Origin: Monarcha castaneiventris obscurior
Taxonomy: Eukaryota > Chordata > Aves > Passeriformes > Monarchidae
NCBI GenBank assembly: GCA_026261815.1
Contig: JAMPIT010000549.1
Location: 186,001 to 250,000, forward strand
Length of the DNA: 64,000 nt
Reading direction: 5' to 3'
Position numbers and translations under genes: made by a program. The notes under the pieces were generated by a model that made no database searches, was not told where the DNA came from, and worked only from the letters and a program-made list of their open reading frames with translations. This document shows, piece by piece, positions 1 through 10,915 of the stretch (position 1 is the stretch's first letter; the number at the start of each line of letters is the position of its first letter).

Positions 1-198
1 ATAGAAATTTCATAAATAAGAATGTTCCAATATGATTTTCAAATAACTTCATAATGATCAGCCTGGGACGTAGCTGCTCTGGTCTCCTGTCTCTCTTTTC
101 CTTTAATTATGTTAAAATAAAGCAGTGGATGTAAAGAAAGAAAACATAATCAGAGTGACCCTTTTACTTGAAGGACCAACCCAGCACAGGGTGGGATT

Positions 199-291
199 GT
201 TGGGGTGTCTGTGCAGGGCCAGGGGTTGGACTGGAAGATCCCTGTGGTTCCCTTCCAGCTCAGGATATTCCATGATTCTGTGAATCTGATT
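199..291 (+). repeat. CR1 LINE 3' tail fragment
   Basis: The wording 'CAGGGCCAGGGGTTGGACTG' followed by 'CCCTTCCAGCTC' and 'ATTCCATGATTCTGTGA' is the 3' end of a bird CR1 subfamily. It is a short 5'-truncated copy, as is usual for CR1. It is non-coding. Confidence 0.8.
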
Positions 292-1390
292 ACTTATTCC
301 CAAGCTACTCTTTTGATTCTGCTGAGTTTTATGGTTCTGAGGTTTAAAAAAGAGATGATTTTAGAAATGCAAATGAGTTTTGTAGTTTAAACTCCCGTAT
401 TTTTAATTAATCAGTTACTTCTAAATTTCCTCTCTTGTTTTTTTCTTTAAGTTCATATGGTAAAAGTGTTTTTAAAAACTTTCCACCCTCTCTGATTTTC
501 CTGTGAATGAAGGTGATCATCATGTTAGTGTTTTCTATATAAACAGCAGATGCTGTGCCTCCTAAAAAAAGTCTGAATCCATTTCTTCATCCCTGGAGTG
601 GAACACAACTGCCCTTAAACTTTTCTCAGTTAAACCAGAAACAGAGTTTATGGCAGGAACTTATTAATCATGTGCTGCATCAAATGTGCAGAGAGAACTC
701 CAGAGAGCAAATTTTTAATTGCTGGAATTGGGATGGAGCCAGGACACAAGGTTAATAAGCTAATTCCTCCAAGGGGTATTTAACTACTGTGCCCCATCAA
801 TACTTGGGCTTTGCATTCCATCTGAAAGATGACCCCCAGAAACAACAGAAATTCCTGAGTGCTGCCTGACGCCTCCTTCAGAACCGAGCGGCAGGAGAGC
901 TCCTCGATGACATTGACAGAGGGCACTGCTCCTGCACCCAGCACCACGGCCTTGCTCAGAGGGTGAGGAGTGCATAGGGCTGCCCTGCACACGCCACTCT
1001 CACCCATCAGTGCTTACCAGGAAAATGCTCATTCCTTGAAATAACATTTCAAATTAGAGGACAAGTCTTTGCAACCTGCTTTCTTTGTTCCATTGATACC
1101 GCACATTTGTTTTTCCAGTCAAGCTGCAGCAATCACAACTGGGGATGTTTTACTCCTTCCCTTTTACTTCTGATGACCTTCTGCAGCAGAAAATTCTATA
1201 TAACGGTAATAGAGTTTTATTAAAACTCTCTCCAGATTTCTACTTCCTAAATAATTTCTTTCACCACTTTGATTTCATCGTTTTACTAATTTCAAAGCAC
1301 ACCATATGCAGGTAGCTGAGAATTAAATCTTGCTGCAGAGCAGTAAGGCAGAATGACAGAGAGAGACTCCACCACTTCCCTTTCCCTAGG
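292..1390. other. Unique sequence, no recognised gene
   Basis: The first half is AT-rich with T runs and only short open frames. A clearly GC-richer island lies at about 780-1010 and is described separately. I see no repeat family here. Confidence 0.6.
780..1007 (-). other. GC3-rich open frame, possible exon or decayed coding remnant
   Basis: On the minus strand a 75-codon frame runs from an ATG at 1007 to a TAA at 780. By eye about two thirds of its codons end in G or C, while the surrounding DNA is AT-rich. That is what a coding exon in an AT-rich bird region would look like. The residues include the stretches AVVLGAGAVPSVNVIEELSC and RSVLKEASGSTQEF, but I do not recognise a family. An in-frame stop precedes the ATG, and no strong splice acceptor or donor sits at both ends. 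It could equally be a fragment of a retroposed gene or a chance open frame in a GC-rich island. No function is proposed. Confidence 0.2.
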
Positions 1391-1445
1391 GTGGTGGAGG
1401 AGCCACAATCCCTGGAAGTGTTCCAAAAACACCTGGATGTTCACA
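1391..1445 (+). repeat. CR1 LINE internal 3'-region fragment
   Basis: The order 'GGTGGTGGAG', 'CATCCCTGGAAGTGTT'-like wording, then 'ACACCTGGATGT' matches the CR1 segment just upstream of its 3' tail. The copy is short and truncated at both ends. Confidence 0.6.
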
Positions 1446-1494
1446 GGTTGCTGCTCTGCACATCTGCTGATGGGAAGCAGGGAATGAATTCCTT

Positions 1495-1625
1495 ATTTTG
1501 CTTGTCTTGCATGTGCAGTTTTTGATTTACCCAGGAAACTTTCTTTATCTCAACCCAGGAGCTTCTCCCCATCCTGCTGGGGAAAGTGAGCGAGGCTCTG
1601 TGGGGCAGAGCCTGAGCTGTAAAAA
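1495..1625 (+). mobile_element. Endogenous retrovirus LTR remnant (R-U5 end)
   Basis: The segment reads 'TTGCTTGTCTTGCATGTGCA', then 'TCTTTATCTCAACCCAGGAG', 'CATCCTGCTGGGGAAAGTGA' and 'GCGAGGCTCTGTGGGG'. This is the order found at the 3' end of a common bird ERV LTR family. The 5' part of the LTR and any internal region are not recognisable. The 88-codon frame across it is a by-product and not a gene. It shares the 'CTTTATCT..ACCCAGG' core with the LTRs near 17.43 and 34.04 kb. Confidence 0.6.
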
Positions 1626-2943
1626 GCTGAGAGAGTCTCTCGTGGCAGCTCAGTCATCAAAGGCAAGACTGCAGATCTACCTGAGCTCCTCTGCTTCCTC
1701 CAGGAAATCAGTGCAGGACAAAGTCATGGATCCATCTGTGCTGGTATTTCAGCAGTGTAAATAGGTTTATCCAAAGCTGGGTGTAATTCCAGCACGTAAA
1801 TTATGCAATGCTTCCTTTCTGAGATGCAAATCACTGATTCAGGGGTAAAGCTCACTGAAATGAGGAAGCAGCAGCAGCTCCCATCCTCATGGAAACCCAG
1901 GAGGTGATCACTGAGCTGCTCCTTTGACTTTGGGTGGGTAATTTAAGAAGAATATTAACAATTCAGTAACTGCTTTACTTCCTCAGAATACCCAATTCTG
2001 CCAGTAGGAACGGCAGAGAAAAATCTGCCTTCTTCCTCATCTCCTTCATCGGATTGTGTCCCATCTGCTGCCCAAAAGGTCCTGGATATCCTGTGCTGGG
2101 GAGTCCGACCACAAACACCATTTCAACCTGCCCGTGGAGAGCCAGTCTAGCCAAAGTACCTTCTTTCCTCAAATTTTCTGCCCTAGCAGTTAGAAAAGTT
2201 TCAGCTCTGGTTAGGGAACTAATCTAGCACAAGCTGTGAGGACAAATGTTATCATTAGGAGAAGGTAATTAAGAAGTTTATGTTATTTTTATTCCAAGTT
2301 CAGGCTATGGAAGCATCTGGAGAGTGGATTAACTGAAGGAATTGAGCACAGTCATAGAACATTTTTTTTTTTTTAAGTCAACAATTTATGTCCATCTAGA
2401 TCATAATTACTTGGTTCTTTCTTTCTCTACTGGGGCAAGTAAAATTATGCAGATTTTCCAGGATCCTATTTTTGCATTTCTTCTCCCAATTTGCCAGTGA
2501 CTACTGGAAAATATAGAAAACTATGAAATGAAATATGGGTCTTGATAAAAAATGTGTGTAGACAAGATGTTAAAAAGTGATGGAAAGAATATTTATTAAT
2601 TCTGCTTCAGTTACTAGTAATAAAAATAAACTCTTCCTACTTGTGTTTACAAGTATTTTTCATTACAGTGTTAGGAGTTTCTCTAAAAATCCTGAAATAT
2701 GAAAACATATTTGAACACATTCTGAGCATCTTCTCTTTAGCAGTCAAAATTTAAATGTACCCATGTCTTTCTGGATAGAGGAGGATCCTATTTATAGAGA
2801 GAAATAGTAAAAGCACTGTGCCTATAATCTAAGGTACAAGAACAAAGAAACAAATTCTTCCACCTCTCTTTTGTGTGACACTTTAAACTGTTTTCCCTTA
2901 GACTAGAAAGCCCCAACACTCAAACTGATAGAGATTAGATTTA
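1626..2943. other. Unique AT-rich sequence
   Basis: No gene, RNA or repeat family is recognised. There is a short T run at about 2363-2374. Confidence 0.6.
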
Positions 2944-3170
2944 GATGGCATATAAGGAAAAAATCCTTCCCTGTGAGGGTGGGGAGGCCCTGGTAAAGGG
3001 TGCCCACAGAAGCTGTGGCTGCCCCTGGATCCCTGGAAGTGTCCAAGGCCAGGTTGGACTTGGAGCATCCTGGGCTAGTGGAAGGTGTCCCTGCCCATGG
3101 CAGGGGGTGGCATTGAATGGGCTTTAAGGTCCCTCCCAACCTAAACCCTTCTGGAGATCTGTGATCTTAG
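2944..3170 (+). repeat. CR1 LINE 3' end
   Basis: The classic CR1 3' block is nearly complete: 'CTTCCCTGTGAGGGTGGGGA', 'AAGCTGTGGCTGCCCCTGGA', 'GTGTCCAAGGCCAGGTTGGA', 'CCCATGGCAGGGGGTGG', then a decayed 'CCAACCTAAACCCTTCTGG' tail. Open frames crossing it on both strands are not genes. Confidence 0.93.
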
Positions 3171-4394
3171 GGCTGTGGCTCAAAAAATGGCACTGAATTG
3201 TCTCCCTCCCCTCCCATCTGTGTGAGACTCACATGTGCTGTGGGAAGTCCAAGTTAAAGGCTTCCTGTAGAGATAAAATTGTAAAGGGACAGTGAAAATC
3301 AGTTTACAATTCCCAATAACCACTGCTAGCATAGAAAACTGGCTGGCAGCAGCCACCAACACCTCATTCACACAACGATCTGACTAATATTTGTCAGCTG
3401 TGACAGGATGAGGAATTTCTTGTTTGCCTGTTCATTAGTGTAAAGCTGATGGTAAAACCTAATTACGATTCGTTAAGTCATGTAGGTGTGTACCTCAATA
3501 AAAACAAGTTGCAGGACTGTCCTCTTGCTTCAGGGGTAATCCCTGTTGCTTTTTCCCTTCTAGATACCTGTATTTCTTTGGGACCCATGGATCTAGAAGA
3601 TCAGAGATTATTGCAGTTGCTGGAGGCCACACAGAATTTTGCAGTTTTCCGTGTATCTGGGGCTTCAAGGTGCACACAAACCTTAAGGTTCTGTATCTCC
3701 ATTTCTGCTCTCTGGTGGGTTATAATAATCAGTTAATAGTGGAACAAAGGAATTAATTCAGTATTCTGTGCCCTGAGGAGCAGGTGGGAGCACTGGCAGT
3801 AATTACAGCAAGACTTCCTCAGTGCCTCCAGTCCTTGCTCTGTCCTGGCCTCTGCACACAGAGCTCCAAGTGCAGCCTCGGGCTCCTGCAGGGTGTAAAA
3901 CTCCAGTGGGCCCACGTTCCCCACAAGAAACGGTGTTTTCACCATTTATTTCTTTCTCTGGTTGCAATAAGCCACCAACATGTGCCTTGGCCAAGTCACC
4001 CTGAGGTGAATTCTTTGTCTCTGCCCATAATTAATGTCAATCTGTTTACTGTCACTTTTAAAATCTTGCAACGTGCCAATAGGCAGAGTCAAACTTTCAT
4101 GAGTGCAGCACCTCTGAGAGGAAATGAAGCTGAAAATAATGAGGACAAGAGCTACTGTATCCTGCTGCTTTGATTAGCATGAGCATGAAACCTGAATTAG
4201 GGCTCAGATGGAAAAATTCCAAAAATAAGAGAAAAGTGTCGTAATTTAAGATAGGAGCTGCTATTCCTAGGAGACCAAATCTCTTTCTTCCTACTAGAAT
4301 GTGGAAAATGTTTGAGTTATAAGAATTAGTTGCAGTAGTTGAGGGTTTTTTTCTGGAGAGCTGAGGGTTTTTCTTGATATATTTTTTTAAGAAA
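3171..4394. other. Unique sequence, no recognised gene
   Basis: The longest open frame (3784-4173, plus strand, 129 codons) has no domain, signal peptide or codon bias that I recognise. It overlaps equally long frames in other phases, so I do not call it. Confidence 0.6.
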
Positions 4395-4525
4395 GACCTT
4401 TGATAATCATCTGTTCAAACCACCAGCTCCAAACCAGACCAGCTCCAACACTAGATCAGGGTCCTCAGGGTGATACCCAGCTGAGCTTTTAATAAACTCA
4501 GTTGAATTTTGAATGGTAACTAATA
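4395..4525 (-). repeat. Older CR1-like fragment, antisense
   Basis: Read on the plus strand it gives 'ACCTTTGATAATCATCTGTT', 'CAAACCACCAGCTC', 'CACTAGATCAGGGTCCTCAG' and 'CCCAGCTGAGCTTTTAA'. This matches the antisense of a diverged CR1 subfamily that has 'AGATCAGGTTGCTCAGGG' at this point. Divergence is high, so the copy is probably old. Confidence 0.55.
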
Positions 4526-7500
4526 ATTCTTTTTCTAATTTGCTAGAGGGAATCTGTAAGGCTAAAATTAGGAGATTCCAAGACCTCGTCCTAATCACAT
4601 TGAAGTCAGTTGGATGCTTCCTGATTAATGGAGGTTTGATTTATTCTCACCCAGATTTCCTGCACTGAGTTTCCTCTGACTTCTATAAGAAGACAATTAA
4701 AACAGGGATAAGATGAAAGGAATTCCACCAACAAATCTTTCAGCATTATTCATACCACAACTTCTATAGGCTCAGGGGCTTACCTGGTTTTTATGCAGCA
4801 TCAGAACTGGGACATGGCACCAATCAATTAAATAATTTACCTCCTGTGCCTCACTTATATTTTTGTTTCCAATTTCATCACTGAAGCTGCAACGAGTACA
4901 AAATGAAGGTGATCTGGTCAGATTTTACAGTTCTTTCGTACTGCATTTCTAGTCTTCTGCAGAGATTGTTGCTTTGTGCAGAACAATTCTGGAAACAGAT
5001 CACCTGAGGAGAAGAACACCCCAGTTTGAACCTCACTGGGGAAGGATATAGATTTCTGGGAAACAAAAACCACTTCAGGTGACCTTCATTATTACTTTTT
5101 CCTACTGGTTTTGGATGACAAAACACTGCCAGTTCTCAGGAATGAGAAGGGTTTCCCATGGGGTTGATAACACCACTTGGAATGAAATGAAGGATTTGTC
5201 TACATCCAGGTGAAACTTATGGAGAAAGAAAAGGGGGTTGGATTTTGAGTTACCTGGGTTTAGTAGCCCGGTAGTTTTGGGGTTTTTTCTTTTGTTATGG
5301 TTTGCTTAAATTTTGAGATCATAAATATCCACTTTCATAATTTGGACAGAGGAATTTAATGAAAAATGTAGTTTGTATGGATCGTTATACCATTTTTGAT
5401 CACAATTGATACCAGCAGCCTGTTTTCATTACCTTTTCTAAAAAAAATAATAATAAAGAGGGATAATATCTGTCTCGAAGAACTATCAGTGCAAACAGCT
5501 GACAGAGCAGAAGGGAGAAATGTGAAAAGCTGCTTAGAAAATGAAGACAAAAGGAACCAAAAGCTATTTACAGTCACAGAGAAAGTTCACAGTTATGCTG
5601 AGATTTCCTGATCTCAAGACATCTGGGATGTAAACACCAGGATATAAAACCTGCTGTTAGGGAAAGGCCAGGAGGGAAGGCATGGAAACACCCTCAGTTA
5701 CTAAACCTGTCTTTTAGAGGCTCTTTTATCCTGTGGCCACTCCTTCTGTTGGAAGTGTCAACCACTCATTGCCACTTGGGCAGATTCCGCGGTCCAGCCC
5801 CATCCGGTGCCTCGGTGAGCATCCATCAGCTCCCAGGTGTGCCCTCTGTGCCTCCCAGCATCACTGGCAGCGGGAAGGGGCGCTGGGAATCTCCAAACAG
5901 GAAGGGAAGGGCAGAGGGGGAAAATGGTACAGGGAAAAGATGCTCAGGTGAAAAAAGAGGAGAAACGGGAGACCAGAAGAAGTGGGAGACAACGGAAAAG
6001 AGATGCATCAGAAGCATCAGGAGGGAAAAAACCCAACGAAATAATTCCACTGAGCAGAACCTGAGGCTCACCGAAGCAGCACGTGAAGGTTAGCACTGAA
6101 ATGCTTCTTGTGAATGTAATAATCAAAATGTTATCAACAACAAATACATAAAAAGGGCGAACAGTGAAAGATCTGCAGCTTGGGAGAGTCGCTGAATTTG
6201 GGGTATTCGTACCTTTGTGTAGAAGCCACCTGAAATGTAAGGGGTGTTTCGAAGATGAAAAGCAGATTATAGCTTAGAATACAGAGGAAATGTGGACTGG
6301 GACCATGGTGAAAAACAATAGGAAAAGGAGATTACTGTTGGCAAGTTTTTAAGGTAAATTGAGTGGTATTGATAGGAAAAGTTCAAGCAAACAATTCAGA
6401 AACCAAATTTTTCTGTAGCAGAGGTTGTGAATTCACAGGCATCACTTTAAATCATTTTCTAATACAACATTTACAGTCCTCACCCTTTGGTTTTGCCTTA
6501 TAGACCTTGCAGAAAGTAATGCAAAAATCTGCACAGGCAACAAAAATTAGATAAGCTTTCTTTTAAAGCCACTGTTCTGTAAGGATTTATGCATTTTTAA
6601 CCTTCTGAAAGATGATTAATGGCATCTCAGTGCTCTCAAATAACGTTTTATGGATAACAGAACAATAATATTTTATTCTTTCCTTATATAACTCTCTATA
6701 TTTTAAGACATTTTTGTCTTTTTCTTGATTTTTTACCAATTTTGAGAATAATTTTTTATAACCTACTGAGTTAAAATACGATTAAATTTATAATAATCCT
6801 AGAAAGTTCCGTTACCTAGTGGATGGAAACAAAGCATGAAGTGAACTTCAGGTAGAGAAAAGGGATTATTTGTTGTGAATCACCAAATCAAACGCAACAT
6901 TTCCAGTGTCACAAATGGAAGTATCAATGTAATTGAAATAATTACTGGGATTCATCAAGAAGGTACTCAGCTCTCCTGCCAAATTTTATTGGAAGGGGAA
7001 CAGGGAGTGGTGGTAACTCAGAGGGGAGCTCATGGACTTAGTTTGGATTGATGGCCATGAAATGGGCAGAAATAATCCATCATCTTTTTGGGCTTAATTC
7101 TGGGTTCTTTGCACTTCACTTCTGTGGTGGTGCTGTGAAAATCTCCCTGTGCACAGCAATGTGGTGCAGGTGGATGCCAGAACTCTTGTTTTTCTCCCAC
7201 AATCAAAACCCAGCTCGGCAATCCTTCACTATTGTTATTCTTTCCCACAGAAAGCTGTAAGAACACGTGGTAAGAGAACAGAGATGGTTTCTTTAGGCTT
7301 CATCTGATGATCTCTTTCCTTTGAATAAGTTGTTACTTCTGTGAAGCAAAATTATTCGAATGTTCATAATACACAAAAGTTTTCTGATCAATGTATTTTT
7401 TATTAATAACCTACCACAGTCAATGTAAATTGTATTAACTCCCTGGAATGATAAGAAATTCTGAACTTCAAAGATATTACTCCTTTTTTCTCCAGCCATT

Positions 7501-7787
7501 CATTTCCATTTCTTTTGTACTCAGTCTAATATTCTTCATGCCAGTGTGACAGTTCCATGTTCAGCAGGAACAAATTAGACTTTAAGAGTTTGCCCTGTAA
7601 TATTTTCATTTGAGAGGATCTGTATGGGATCCATTCATTGCTACTGACAGTTTTTCATTAAAAACACTTCTGTAGTTGTATAATAACAATGGTGGCCAAA
7701 TGCTTTTTTCTTCCTTCCCTCTGGCTCTGGGGAAAGTACTTGGTTATGTCTCCAAAAAGAGGCAGATTCCAGGTGAATTCAGTGGGG
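4526..7787. other. Unique AT-rich sequence, 3.3 kb
   Basis: I recognise no gene or repeat family. A purine-rich stretch at about 5860-6070 opens several overlapping frames on both strands, which points to composition and not coding. AT-rich runs lie at about 6640-6800. Confidence 0.6.
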
Positions 7788-7826
7788 CTGCCCCATCCCT
7801 GGAAGTGTCCAAGGGCAGGTTGGAGA
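7788..7826 (+). repeat. Very short CR1 fragment
   Basis: Only 'CCCATCCCTGGAAGTGTCCA' plus 'GGGCAGGTTGGA' remains. It is followed by a short AT-rich run at about 7832-7852. Confidence 0.6.
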
Positions 7827-9149
7827 GACAGATACAGATATATAGATATATATTCTCTCTGAAACAAGAAGTTCATAAGACACGGCCAAAGACATCAGAA
7901 AAAAGACAGTAAACTTGAAGTACATTCCCTGAAGGAAGACTCTTTGTGAAAATGCAATTTCCTTTATTGTTTTTAAGGTGCTGAAATTTAAGATGTAATA
8001 AAACATGAATACCAATTTGGAAGCATTAGTTGCTCCTGGCAACCTTGAGAATGCATTATGCTTCATTTTTCCTCTCCATCATCTCTGCAGAGGCTGAGCA
8101 AGGGAATGAGTAACAGCACGTGCTTGCTGAACCAATATACACATCTGACCTCTTTTTCCCCTTCTCAGGAACAATAAATTATCATTAAAATTATGGCTGT
8201 AGGTCTGATACTCTCAAGCAGTGCATCTCAGCTCAGGAAGAAATTCACCCTCATGCCACCGTTTGACATTATAAAGCAGTGCATTTCAGCCCCAAGGCAG
8301 CTGAGTGGATTTCCCAGAGGACAGCTGTGTTTGCATTTTGAAAGGCTGGCATAAAGATTACCAAATTAATAAAATATTTCTAACATAAATCAGCACCAGT
8401 TTAAAGAAAACCCCAATTCCCTTGTGCAGAAGGGAGTAGAGCAAACTGCATATGATGGAAAGAGGAGGTGAGAAATTATTATTGAGCTGAGAGGGTGTCA
8501 AAATTACTTTTTAAACTATACTTGAAAAGTTTGCTTCATTTTTTTTTTTGATACAGCTAATTTTTCTCCTCATCTTCCTCTAACACCACTCAGAGCTGCT
8601 GCAGCTGAGGAGTCAAGATATGTGGATGTCTGTAAACTTCAAGAAACACTTGTCAAGCCCCACTGCAACATCCAGTCATCAATTTAATTTACGTTGCATT
8701 ATTCATTAGATATTCAGAGAGAGCAACAGAGTGGAAAGAACTGGAAATCTGTATTAGATCCAAATATACCCATCTAAAAATTCACACCCGAGAGATTTCT
8801 TGACTGAGGGAAAAAAAAACCAAAACAGGGGAGTTGTATTGCCATTGATTGCTACGGGGTTCCTGTATCATCCCAGATATTTAGGGAGACTTGGGGAAAT
8901 TTCTCCTCACTCAGTGCACCAGAACATCTCACCCACGCTGCATTCAGCAGCCTCCTCCTGCTCTGTGAGCTGTGCCCAGGCTGTCACACCTGGGATTACC
9001 TGTCCATGTGGGAGGTACAGGCACTGCGTGTGGCAGGAAGAGGTGTGGGTTTCAGGTATCTCTTTAACAGCTCTCGGCACAAAAGGCAAAAGCAAAAGAG
9101 TGGGAAAGCAGAAGATTCAACACAGAGATGCATAAACCCTGACAAGCAG
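7827..9149. other. Unique sequence, no recognised gene
   Basis: AT-rich, with T and A runs at about 8539-8550 and 8809-8818. Frames of 95-111 codons are present, but none looks like a known protein. Confidence 0.6.
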
Positions 9150-9482
9150 CACTTCAGGGAGACTCCTTGCAGTGCCTGAGGGGGCTGACAGGAAACACGG
9201 AGAGAGACTTCTTAGAAGGGCTGGAGTGACAGGGGAAAGGCTTCCCCCTACCAGAGGGCAGGGGTGGATGGGATATTGGGAAGAAATCCTTCCCTGGGAG
9301 GGTGGGGAGGCCCTGGCACAGGGTGCCCAGAGAAGCTGTGGCTGCCTCTGGATCCCTGCAAGTGTCCAAGGCCAGGCTGAATGGGGCTTGGAGCAGCCTG
9401 TGCTGGTGGAAGGTGTCCCTGGTGGAACTGGATGAGTTTAAAATCCCTTCCAACCCAAACCAGTCTGGGATTCTGTGCTGCA
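9150..9482 (+). repeat. CR1 LINE 3' end
   Basis: A longer CR1 copy that includes the upstream 'GGAGAGAGACTTCTTAGAAG' and 'GGAGTGACAGGGGAAAGGCT' segments, then the usual 'GGCCCTGGCACAGGGTGCCC', 'GTGTCCAAGGCCAGGCTGAA' and 'CCAACCCAAACCAGTCTGGG' tail. Several 60-118-codon frames here are repeat by-products. Confidence 0.93.
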
Positions 9483-10802
9483 ATGACAATGATGACTCAA
9501 GACAGGGCACTGGTGGATAGGTCGGAGAAGGAGCTGCTCATGAGAATCTTGGAGGGCTTCACTCAGAGCTTGCTTGCTGACTAAAAGAAAGGAAACAGGA
9601 CAATCATAAGTTCCATAGAAAAAAAGCAAACTTGAAGGATGTTTCAAGGGGAATGTGGGAATTGGTAAAACTCCTTATGGGAAAGGGCCAAATGTGGCAG
9701 GAAGGAGTCACTGGGGTGTAAAGAACTTAGAAAAAATGAGAGGAGGGGCAGTGAAGGTTTTCTCTTGCAAGTAAACAATGTGTGCATGTAAAAATGGCCA
9801 AACTTGTGTGAGAAAATACCTGGTTCCTGTTTGGCCACGTTTGGCTCAGGGGTGGGAACCCGCTGGGAACATGGAACACACATCTGGGGAGACCATGGGT
9901 GCACACCAGTTACCTGAGCCCCATGGTGTGGGACCTGCTGGGGGGCTTTAGGCCTGATCAGCTGACCAGTAAGGCCAGGCTCAGGCCACTGGCACTGCCC
10001 ATGTCCAGGTGAGTGACACTTCCACACTCTGGAAGCCTGGAAAGCTGCAACTCCTCCCTGTGTTCACAAACCAGGACTCGTGTCCTTCCCACTGGGGGAG
10101 GAAAAAGCACACACACTGCTCTCACCAGCAAGCACTGGGAGATACAAAATAACTTTCTAATAATTTATTAAACCTTAAATAACTTCAGTGAGAAACTTTT
10201 ACATATGTTTGATCAAGACAGACAGAAATAGACACATCAATACACTACACAGATTTTCCTCTGCTCACTAGCTGATGAGACAGAGCTGCTTAGCAGGAGT
10301 CCCAGGAGAGACACCATCCTTACAACACTTCCAGTTCAATTTCTCAGGCTGGAAGGGCCTGCAGTCTTAAAACTGTAACTTACGGGTTGCTATTTCAGAT
10401 TAATTTCTGAATCTATTAAAGGCTTCTGAAATACCAATCTACATAAAAGAAAAAAAAAAAAGGATAGAAAATCTGCAACTGCCGAAGTGATGCTATTCCT
10501 TGTTATTCCTCTCAGCTGTGGCACTCATTTCTACATCCATCTCTTTTCACTGCTGACACTTGGGAAAGAAAAAAACAAACAACCACCACTGCCAAAAGGA
10601 AAAAAAAAAGTGTTAAATTTCATGCCTATTTAGTTTGCAGCAGCTTAAACAAAACCCCGGAGTGTTTGGAAGACAATAGGAAGTTATCTTAATACAGTTA
10701 TTATCTGGATTTTATGTCTTTGGGGGTTTTTTTTGAGAATCACTGAACAATTCCTTGCACCACTGACCAGTGCACCCACTTTTTTCCTAACTTTCTTTTG
10801 CT
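9483..10802. other. Unique sequence, no recognised gene
   Basis: About 9830-10080 is GC-richer and holds a 127-codon minus-strand frame (9644-10027) that I do not recognise. A runs occur at about 10448-10460 and 10600-10609. Confidence 0.55.
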
Positions 10803-10915
10803 GCTCACATCCCTTCAGAAGCCCTTTTTGTTGTCCTTCACATCCCTTTCCAAATCCAGCTCCAGGTAGGCTTTAGCTTTTCTAACCCCATCCCTGCATC
10901 CTCAACCTGGAGCCC
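10803..10915 (-). pseudogene. CR1 LINE ORF2 (reverse transcriptase polyprotein) fragment, decayed
   Basis: Translated on the minus strand, one frame gives VRKAKAYLELDLERDVKDNK followed by KGF and then a stop. This is the conserved linker between the endonuclease and reverse-transcriptase domains of CR1 ORF2, where family members have a similar 'ARKAKAQLELNLARDVKNNK'-type stretch. Only about 35 codons survive and the frame is interrupted, so it encodes nothing functional. It is probably part of an old CR1 insertion separate from the 3'-end copies nearby. Confidence 0.75.
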
